Of a stretch of 53,810 bases of DNA, positions 46,783 to 51,771 are shown in pieces. Location of the stretch: NCBI GenBank assembly GCA_913061465.1, contig CAJXSU010000008.1, positions 1-53,810 on the forward strand, read 5' to 3'. Under the pieces are notes generated by a model, which did not search any database, had not been told where the DNA came from, and was given only the letters and a program-made list of their open reading frames with translations. This DNA is from an uncultured Flavobacterium sp. (lineage in GTDB: Bacteria; Bacteroidota; Bacteroidia; Flavobacteriales; Flavobacteriaceae). Position 1 is the stretch's first letter. Every line of letters begins with the position of its first letter. Position numbers and translations under genes: made by a program.

Positions 46783-46821
46783 CCCGTAACTCATTTATAA
46801 ACAATGATTTACGGGTTTTTT
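46783..46821 (+). terminator. Terminator after tRNA-Phe, supplied by the element
   Basis: CCCGTAA at 46783-46789 pairs with TTACGGG at 46809-46815, extended by TCAT/ATGA after one mismatch, and followed by six T. It lies inside the element and thus replaces the original terminator. Confidence 0.8.
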
Positions 46822-46831
46822 GGTTTTTAGA

Positions 46832-46850
46832 GTTGCTCCAAAGGTTGCTC
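46832..46850 (+). repeat. Left arm-site repeat pair
   Basis: GTTGCTC occurs at 46832-46838 and 46844-46850 (12-bp period), with the form GTTGCTCNNNAGGTTGCTC shared with the right end. This is the layout expected for recombinase arm-type or excisionase binding sites. Confidence 0.6.
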
Positions 46851-46926
46851 GGGAGGTATAAAAAGATAACGGGAAAGGGGTTATATTACACACCTTAAGT
46901 TTAGTTATTAATGACTTAAGTAACCT

Positions 46927-47094
46927 ATGAAACAACGAATTAAACATTGTGCTATTTGTAAAGTCGATTTCTCTATGATGTACCGAGTGCAATATAAAAA
47001 TCCAAAAGAATGGGTGTTTGTCTGTAAAAAGTGTTTAACAGATGTTAAAAAAGACAATCCTAACTATACATATGGAGGTACTTGGAAACTTTAA
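46927..47094 (+). CDS. Small protein with two CxxC pairs (55 aa)
   Basis: The frame encodes 55 residues, from MKQRIKHCAICKVDFSMMYR to the ending YGGTWKL. The pairs CAIC (8-11) and CKKC (39-42, in VCKKC) would make a zinc ribbon. I recall similar small proteins with a terminal YGGTWK motif in Flavobacteriia, without known function. It is on the plus strand, opposite to all other genes of the element, and lies 153 bp after the tRNA. It could be cargo or a relic of an earlier insertion. Confidence 0.75.
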   Translation: MKQRIKHCAICKVDFSMMYRVQYKNPKEWVFVCKKCLTDVKKDNPNYTYGGTWKL

Positions 47095-47248
47095 TTTAAC
47101 TTCCATTAATTTAAAAGTATGTTAATTAAGTAAATCTTGAATATTAATTAAAACAGATTGAGTAAACTCAATAAAGAGTTATAAATTTTCGTCAAAACTA
47201 TTAATTAGAGTTGCGCCCATCGCTTTTAAGATATAACCACCATTAGTG

Positions 47249-47362
47249 TTATTTATGACGATTATCGAATTCCTCCCAATCTTCAGGCCATATCTTTTTA
47301 CCTATCCATTTCCCTACTACTATAGTTACACCCGCAAGTGCTAACCACATTAATGCTTCCAT
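47249..47362 (-). CDS. Single-pass small membrane protein (37 aa)
   Basis: From the ATG at 47362 the peptide starts MEALMWLALAGVTIVVGKW, followed by IGKKIWPEDWEEFDNRHK. This is one transmembrane helix followed by a charged, Trp-rich tail. A longer in-frame extension upstream to 47518 exists, but it overlaps the neighbouring gene at 47394-47618 in another frame and looks non-coding, so the short form is preferred. It lies 31 bp after that neighbour on the same strand. Size and build recall small membrane toxins, holin-like peptides or regulatory peptides, but I see no antitoxin RNA. Confidence 0.55.
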   Translation of the reverse strand: MEALMWLALAGVTIVVGKWIGKKIWPEDWEEFDNRHK

Positions 47363-47393
47363 AATATTATTTTTTCTTTTTTTGTTTGTTTTT

Positions 47394-47618
47394 TTATATT
47401 GTTCTGATAAAATCATTTGCCCAATCAGGATAACCATTAGTTTTTGAATAGAAACTATATTTAGACCATGACTTGTGAGCACTTCCGCCTTCTGAGAATC
47501 TCTCTTTATTTGCATCAACTATTTCATCATGATTGTAGCAAAATCCTTGGTTATTAATCTTAATGGTTAATTTTTTTCCATAAAGACCTTGAGAAAGGTA
47601 AAAATATTTTCTGTTCAT
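47394..47618 (-). CDS. Hypothetical element protein (74 aa)
   Basis: This small soluble protein opens MNRKYFYLSQGLYGKKLTIKI and is rich in aromatic residues (SWSKYSFYSKTNGYPDWANDF). There is no signal peptide or recognised motif. It lies 14 bp after the 115-aa FDFFK gene and 31 bp before the 37-aa membrane gene, so it belongs to the same minus-strand transcript. No function can be given. Confidence 0.6.
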   Translation of the reverse strand: MNRKYFYLSQGLYGKKLTIKINNQGFCYNHDEIVDANKERFSEGGSAHKSWSKYSFYSKTNGYPDWANDFIRTI

Positions 47619-47632
47619 TATTGAAATAATTT

Positions 47633-47980
47633 TTAAGTTAAATGGATATTCATTTGATATGAAGAATTTCCTTGAGATAAATTTATTCTAAAATTTTCAG
47701 TTTTAAATGTGATAAACCAAAGAGAATGATTTACAATTTCTTGAATATTTTCATAAGTAAAATCTTTAATTTCTTTTCTAACTCTCTTATAACCAATCAA
47801 CTTTATAAATTCATAATTCTTTAGTATTTTCGTTAGATCTAATCTAACATCGCCTTTAGCTTTTTCAATTAAATCAAACTCCAAATCTAATAATATATCA
47901 TCAGATTCTTGAGGGTCAGAAACTCTTGTGTAGTTAGTATTGGATGTTTTCTTTTTTTTAAAAAAATCAAATATTCCCAT
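47633..47980 (-). CDS. FDFFK-leader protein A (115 aa)
   Basis: The protein starts MGIFDFFKKKKTSNTNYTRV. The rest is a soluble alpha/beta body (LLDLEFDLIEKAKGDVRLDL without the last residue, then GYKRVRKEIKDFTYENIQEI and SLWFITFKTENFRINLS). The leader is an amphipathic hydrophobic-basic stretch of the kind that could lie on a membrane or fit a partner groove. The 52 bp spanning this leader and 17 bp of upstream DNA are exactly repeated at protein C. I do not recognise the body. It is 31 bp after the DUF285 gene. Confidence 0.7.
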   Translation of the reverse strand: MGIFDFFKKKKTSNTNYTRVSDPQESDDILLDLEFDLIEKAKGDVRLDLTKILKNYEFIKLIGYKRVRKEIKDFTYENIQEIVNHSLWFITFKTENFRINLSQGNSSYQMNIHLT

Positions 47981-47997
47981 ATGTATAGTTTTATTTT
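47946..47997 (-). repeat. 52-bp leader repeat, copy 1
   Basis: Identical to 49709-49760 by direct reading. It covers the first codons (MGIFDFFKKKK) and 17 bp upstream of the start. No other long identity extends beyond it on either side. Confidence 0.9.
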
Positions 47998-48011
47998 TAA
48001 TAATTTAGTAA

Positions 48012-49157
48012 TTACAGTTTAGGGGGGTCTAATAAGCCCCTATAGGCATCAGGGTTATTTTCTTTTAGCCAGAGAATAGCTTTTTGAAAATTTGACTTCC
48101 TAACATCCATATTATCAAGAGGGAATCCGTAGTCAAATAATTCTTTTCCCAAAATAATATATTCATAAACTGACCCCTCAACATTATTCAAATAAAACTT
48201 CTTATTAGTGGAACGCTCATAAAAAAAGTCTCCTTCTCTGAATTTAAGTTGCCCATTTAGAAAATCAGGAAAATTATCATCTATGACATTTCTTAAATCC
48301 CAATTGTTTAGTGGTTGATTAAAAGCAATAGCATTATAAAACATATCTTCCATATATTTTAAATTAGACACATCCCAATTATTTAGTGGTTGATTAAAAG
48401 CTGTGGCATCTTGAAACATACAATCCATATCGATAACATTACTTACATCCCAATTACCAATAGGTTGATTAAAAGCTGTGGCATCTCTAAACATTTCTTT
48501 CATATTTGTAACATTACTTACATCCCAATCGTTTAAAGATTCATTAAAGGATTCAGCGCCAGAAAACAAATCACACATATTTGTAACATTACTGACATCC
48601 CAATCGTTGATTGGCCCATATTTATTCTTTGCGCTAATTGAATCTTCAATCCACTCCTCAATAGCTACTATTATAGTATCGTTATTAAATTTATTTTCGT
48701 TAATCTCTTTTTTGATAATCTTATCTTCTACTTTTTTGTTTACTTCACCCTCTAAATACTCATCAATATTAACACCTAATGTTGTAGCATAGATCAAAGC
48801 ACCTTTTAATGAAGCATCAAGGTGAAATTTCTGCGCTTTACTTCCATTATTTGTAAGATACTCTTTTAGGCTAAAAAACCCTTCTACTCTATCTATTGCT
48901 ACTTCAATTCTTTTGTCAGCTGGAACACGATGTTCATTATCTTTATATTCAGAGGCATGCATTCTCGCTAAACCATCTAAATCCACTCCAATACTTTTCA
49001 ACTTTGTAGAATTTGAATTTAGAGGCATTGAATTAACACGCATGTTAACTGACTCAAGCCAGTAAGGGTCAAAATCATTCAAGTTATGAGATTTAGAAAT
49101 TTTATCCTCATCCTTTTTACTTTTTTTATTTCCTTTAAAAAAATCAAAAAATCCCAT
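48012..49157 (-). CDS. FDFFK-leader protein B with DUF285 (BspA-like) repeats (381 aa)
   Basis: The leader MGFFDFFKGNKKSKKDEDK is a variant of that in the two neighbours. Residues 20-180 form a mostly helical region. Five units of 25 residues then follow (about 184-308) with the DUF285 pattern N-x-W-D-V-S-N-V-x-x-M-x-x-M-F-x-x-A-x-x-F-N. A C-terminal tail of about 70 residues ends GLLDPPKL. DUF285 proteins are generally secreted or surface lipoproteins; this one has no signal peptide or lipobox and appears cytosolic. It lies between the other two FDFFK genes. Confidence 0.85.
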   Translation of the reverse strand: MGFFDFFKGNKKSKKDEDKISKSHNLNDFDPYWLESVNMRVNSMPLNSNSTKLKSIGVDLDGLARMHASEYKDNEHRVPADKRIEVAIDRVEGFFSLKEYLTNNGSKAQKFHLDASLKGALIYATTLGVNIDEYLEGEVNKKVEDKIIKKEINENKFNNDTIIVAIEEWIEDSISAKNKYGPINDWDVSNVTNMCDLFSGAESFNESLNDWDVSNVTNMKEMFRDATAFNQPIGNWDVSNVIDMDCMFQDATAFNQPLNNWDVSNLKYMEDMFYNAIAFNQPLNNWDLRNVIDDNFPDFLNGQLKFREGDFFYERSTNKKFYLNNVEGSVYEYIILGKELFDYGFPLDNMDVRKSNFQKAILWLKENNPDAYRGLLDPPKL

Positions 49158-49266
49158 GGTCTAAAGTTTTTAATTAATATTATAGTATTATTTTCGTATT
49201 AGGTCATTAATCGCATCCCATAGTTCAATTCTCTTTCTTAGGGACTGCTTGGCAACTAATAATGTC

Positions 49267-49743
49267 TCAATATTCCAAAGCCATAGAAAAAAAATCATCT
49301 AATGTGTCTTCGTTTATATTACCCTTCCAAAATTCTGCTAATTTTATTGGTATGCTAATAGGACTGCGAGGAATTCTCCCAAAATCATATTCACAAAAAG
49401 CGAGTGCTTCTAAATTCATAATGAAAAGATTTGGATTTAATTTGTCCATGTCTTTAACCAATAATTTAATTGCCTCCCAATCCTCAAGAATTTTTCCATT
49501 ATTATACTTTACTTTTTTTTCTCCATTAGATTGAATTATAACTCCTCTCATCTTAACTGATAAGTATTGCTGGTGTGCAATCTCCTTTAAATTTTTAAGG
49601 CCTTCACCAGATAAAAGAGAACCGTCTATAGCTTTGTACGTTTTCATGTTTTCTTTAATTCTTTTTCTTTTGAAGCCTTTTGTTTGAACTTTCTCTTGAG
49701 TTTCTATAGTTTTCTTTTTTTTAAAAAAATCAAATATTCCCAT
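49267..49743 (-). CDS. FDFFK-leader protein C (158 aa), probably truncated by a homopolymer frameshift
   Basis: The protein opens MGIFDFFKKKKTIETQEKVQ and then has a soluble body (YKAIDGSLLSGEGLKNLKEI, VIIQSNGEKKVKYNNGKI, LNPNLFIMNLEALAFCEYDF) that I cannot place. The stop at 49267 follows an A8 run on the plus strand (49287-49294; T8 in the coding sense). With one T fewer the frame would continue about 30 more residues to a stop at 49188-49190, giving an ending such as QSLRKRIELWDAINDLIRK. That would cut the gap to the DUF285 gene from 109 to 30 bp, matching the other spacings here. Whether this is a sequencing error, decay or slippage cannot be decided. Confidence 0.7.
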   Translation of the reverse strand: MGIFDFFKKKKTIETQEKVQTKGFKRKRIKENMKTYKAIDGSLLSGEGLKNLKEIAHQQYLSVKMRGVIIQSNGEKKVKYNNGKILEDWEAIKLLVKDMDKLNPNLFIMNLEALAFCEYDFGRIPRSPISIPIKLAEFWKGNINEDTLDDFFSMALEY

Positions 49744-49760
49744 ATGTATAGTTTTATTTT
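49709..49760 (-). repeat. 52-bp leader repeat, copy 2
   Basis: Identical to 47946-47997. Together the copies share the start-codon environment as well as the leader peptide, so a common expression and targeting cassette may have been copied. Confidence 0.9.
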
Positions 49761-49837
49761 AGTTAGTTTAAGACATTATCTTAAGACGTTTGTATTTACT
49801 TTGTAAAATCAAATATAACAAAACAAATTCAGTTAAC

Positions 49838-49861
49838 AACTCACGCAACCAGTCGTGAGTT
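49838..49861 (-). repeat. Hairpin over the stop codon of the Int/HTH fusion gene
   Basis: AACTCACG (49838-49845) and CGTGAGTT (49854-49861) are perfect 8-bp inverted arms around an 8-nt loop. The stop codon at 49841-49843 lies in one arm. There is no T tract after it, so it is not a standard terminator; it may protect the mRNA end or bind a protein. Confidence 0.55.
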
Positions 49862-50479
49862 ATTATACACATCCTCTTTTCTATACAACACCCTACCTCC
49901 AATTTTTAGTGGATTTAAGACACCTTCTCTTCTCCAGTTATTCAATGTTTGAACCGTTACGTTTAAGACCTTAGAGACTTCATTTCGGGTTAAATATTCG
50001 GTGTCTTCACCAGTAATAGACAACCTGTTTAAAGGGTTCCCCATAGATCGTTGTCGGTTCAATTCCAATTTGACACCTTCCTTAACAATTGCAACAAGTT
50101 CTTCTTTTTCAACTGGAACTAATTTCCCTGAAATTATATCAAGAGTTTCCTTTATTAATTCTTTTGTAATTGGTCTTTCTTCATCTAAAAATCGACTGTA
50201 TTGATTCATTAATTCTGTGTCCAACTTGTTCAAGTAATTATTTACAGTGTGAGAATTAATAACCCTTGATTTGTTGGTTTTAATGCGTTGTTTTTGGTAG
50301 TCCCAATCTGCATAAGAAACAGAATATCCTGTAGAATAACTAACCCTTTTATCTGCACCTCCAAAGGAGAACCACAATACAATTAAACTTTCTTGGCATC
50401 TATTTTCTAATAGATACTTTTTTGAATGTTTCAAACTAAACCGAACGGCCGACTTTGTTGACCTTAAAACCTTAAACAT
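49841..50479 (-). CDS. Integrase arm-binding domain fused to an excisionase-like HTH (212 aa)
   Basis: Residues about 1-120 look like the N-terminal arm-type DNA-binding domain of Bacteroidota tyrosine integrases (LIVLWFSFGGADKRVSYSTG, then SVSYADWDYQKQRIKTNKSR, NNYLNKLDTELMNQYSRFLD and ITKELIKETL). Residues about 160-207 are a MerR/excisionase-like HTH_17 (EYLTRNEVSKVLNVTVQTLN followed by NWRREG and GGRVLYRKEDV). The catalytic domain with its R-H-R-Y residues is absent. It is therefore a directionality or regulatory factor, or the product of a deletion that joined int to xis. It is the first gene after the right end of the element. Confidence 0.8.
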   Translation of the reverse strand: MFKVLRSTKSAVRFSLKHSKKYLLENRCQESLIVLWFSFGGADKRVSYSTGYSVSYADWDYQKQRIKTNKSRVINSHTVNNYLNKLDTELMNQYSRFLDEERPITKELIKETLDIISGKLVPVEKEELVAIVKEGVKLELNRQRSMGNPLNRLSITGEDTEYLTRNEVSKVLNVTVQTLNNWRREGVLNPLKIGGRVLYRKEDVYNNSRLVA

Positions 50480-50525
50480 ATTTTTTAAATTTAATGACTA
50501 AGGCTAAGATATGGCGAGAATACCT

Positions 50526-50544
50526 GTTGCTCGAGAGGTTGCTC
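50526..50544 (+). repeat. Right arm-site repeat pair
   Basis: GTTGCTC at 50526-50532 and 50538-50544, with the same 12-bp period, orientation and internal AGG as the left pair at 46832-46850. Confidence 0.6.
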
Positions 50545-50668
50545 CGCAGGTTTAAATCCTTGTTATTTGGTTTGATTTCTCTTTACTATTTTATCATGAT
50601 TTAGTCATTATACTATTGATTTTCATTCACTTATAGAAAAACACGTAAAATGAAGTAAAACCAAAAAC

Positions 50669-50688
50669 TTCCTGGAGGTACCACAAAA
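50669..50688 (+). repeat. Right attachment site (attR)
   Basis: An exact copy of the 20-bp attL sequence. Upstream bases do not continue the tRNA, so this is a 3'-end fragment and not a second tRNA. Confidence 0.85.
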
Positions 50689-50690
50689 AA

Positions 50691-50717
50691 ATCCGAACAT
50701 TTATGTTCGGATTTTTT
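50691..50717 (+). terminator. Terminator hairpin beyond attR, probably the original tRNA-Phe terminator
   Basis: ATCCGAACAT / ATGTTCGGAT is a perfect 10-bp stem with loop TT (functionally somewhat larger), followed by a T run. Its place directly after the tRNA-end copy is what is expected of the ancestral terminator pushed away by integration. Confidence 0.85.
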
Positions 50718-51056
50718 GTTATTTATTTTTACATAGAAGAATAATATCTGATATAACAGTAAGAATATTAAATAAATACTCTTTAAAGGAAGCAGAAAAT
50801 AGAATTGATAATTTTATTATTACCAAATGGTCCATATCTTTTTAATTATTCTCACAAAACTTTTACAAAAAGTCAACTAGTGATAAAAAAATAAAGCTAC
50901 AAATAAACAAATTAACAATATAGGTTTACAATTAAATTTAAACAATAAGTTTTATTATTTTTTACGTTAAATCATAATTAATTTTATGATATTTATAATC
51001 TTTATCCTATTAATGATATTAGGATATCAATTGATATTTTTTTAAACAATAGCTTC
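50718..51056. other. AT-rich intergenic gap
   Basis: No gene is seen in these roughly 340 bp. The last 55 bp hold inverted arms TATCCTA/TAGGATA (51003-51009, 51020-51026) that run into the palindrome at 51024-51037. Confidence 0.5.
51024..51037. promoter_or_regulatory. 14-bp palindrome upstream of the DUF6090 gene
   Basis: ATATCAATTGATAT is a perfect palindrome 19 bp before the start codon. Its position would suit a repressor operator, but AT-rich palindromes also arise by chance here. Confidence 0.35.
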
Positions 51057-51749
51057 ATGAAAGTTTTTAGAAAAACTAGAGAAAAATTACTTTATTACAG
51101 AAAAATAAAAAATTATTTAGCGTATTCTATTGGTGAGATTATTCTAGTTGTAATTGGTATTTTAATAGCTGTTTATATAAACAATTGGGATTTAAATCAA
51201 CTGAAACAAGATAACGGTGTTAAAGCCCTAAAAATAGTAAAGAGAGACTTACAAACTGAAAAATATGTTTTAGAGAATTTTAAAAAAAGATATAGTTATA
51301 CTAGAAAATATTTAATTGACATTTTATATAATAATAAAACAGATAATCTAGACTCTTTAAAGTTTCATTTCGGACCCTATGTTCATTACAAAATGAATTC
51401 AGAATATATTAGCCTAAAATCAAGTGGAAAATTAAATTTAATTTCAAATAGTAACCTGAGATCTAAACTTGTTAATTTCTATGAAGTGTACTATTCTATT
51501 TATAAAGAATTAGAAGATGAACATAAATTCTTCATAGACAAAAGAGTAAATGATTATTTTTTCAATCAGTTTCCAAGTGACACTAGTAATTTTGTTGATT
51601 CAGAATTTGTAAAATCAAAATTAAATGATCAAACTTTTAAGAAAATTCTTGATCAACAAATTACATCTCTACAATACATAACAGAGAATTTTTATATTGA
51701 AAAAATTGATGAACTTATAAAAATAATTACTGAAGAATTAAAAAAATAA
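51057..51749 (+). CDS. DUF6090 membrane-anchored protein (230 aa)
   Basis: The N-terminal segment KIKNYLAYSIGEIILVVIGI and the following LIAVYINNWDLNQ are the DUF6090 signature: a basic stretch, then one transmembrane helix with the GEI-LVV-GILIA core and an INNW end. The rest (about 45-230) is a helical, charged region predicted to face the periplasm. The family is abundant, often in several copies per genome, in Flavobacteriia and has no known function. The gene is monocistronic and converges on the giant repeat gene with a 22-bp gap. Confidence 0.9.
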   Translation: MKVFRKTREKLLYYRKIKNYLAYSIGEIILVVIGILIAVYINNWDLNQLKQDNGVKALKIVKRDLQTEKYVLENFKKRYSYTRKYLIDILYNNKTDNLDSLKFHFGPYVHYKMNSEYISLKSSGKLNLISNSNLRSKLVNFYEVYYSIYKELEDEHKFFIDKRVNDYFFNQFPSDTSNFVDSEFVKSKLNDQTFKKILDQQITSLQYITENFYIEKIDELIKIITEELKK

Positions 51750-51771
51750 AATTTTTAATCTTTTAGTTGGT

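Larger units (their letters stand above)
46759..50688. mobile_element. Small integrated element (or remnant) in tRNA-Phe
   Basis: The segment is bounded by direct 20-bp copies of the tRNA-Phe 3' end (46759-46778 and 50669-50688). Just inside each boundary, on the same strand, is the paired repeat GTTGCTC-N5-GTTGCTC. The sole recombination-like gene (49841-50479) lacks a catalytic domain, so the element is probably immobile now or depends on a helper. Cargo consists of one plus-strand Cys-rich small gene and five or so minus-strand genes of unknown role. Length is about 3.9 kb. Confidence 0.8.

Noticed and set aside
50669..50688. Second tRNA-Phe gene
   Set aside because: Only the last part of the tRNA is present and bases further upstream do not form a cloverleaf; it is an att copy.
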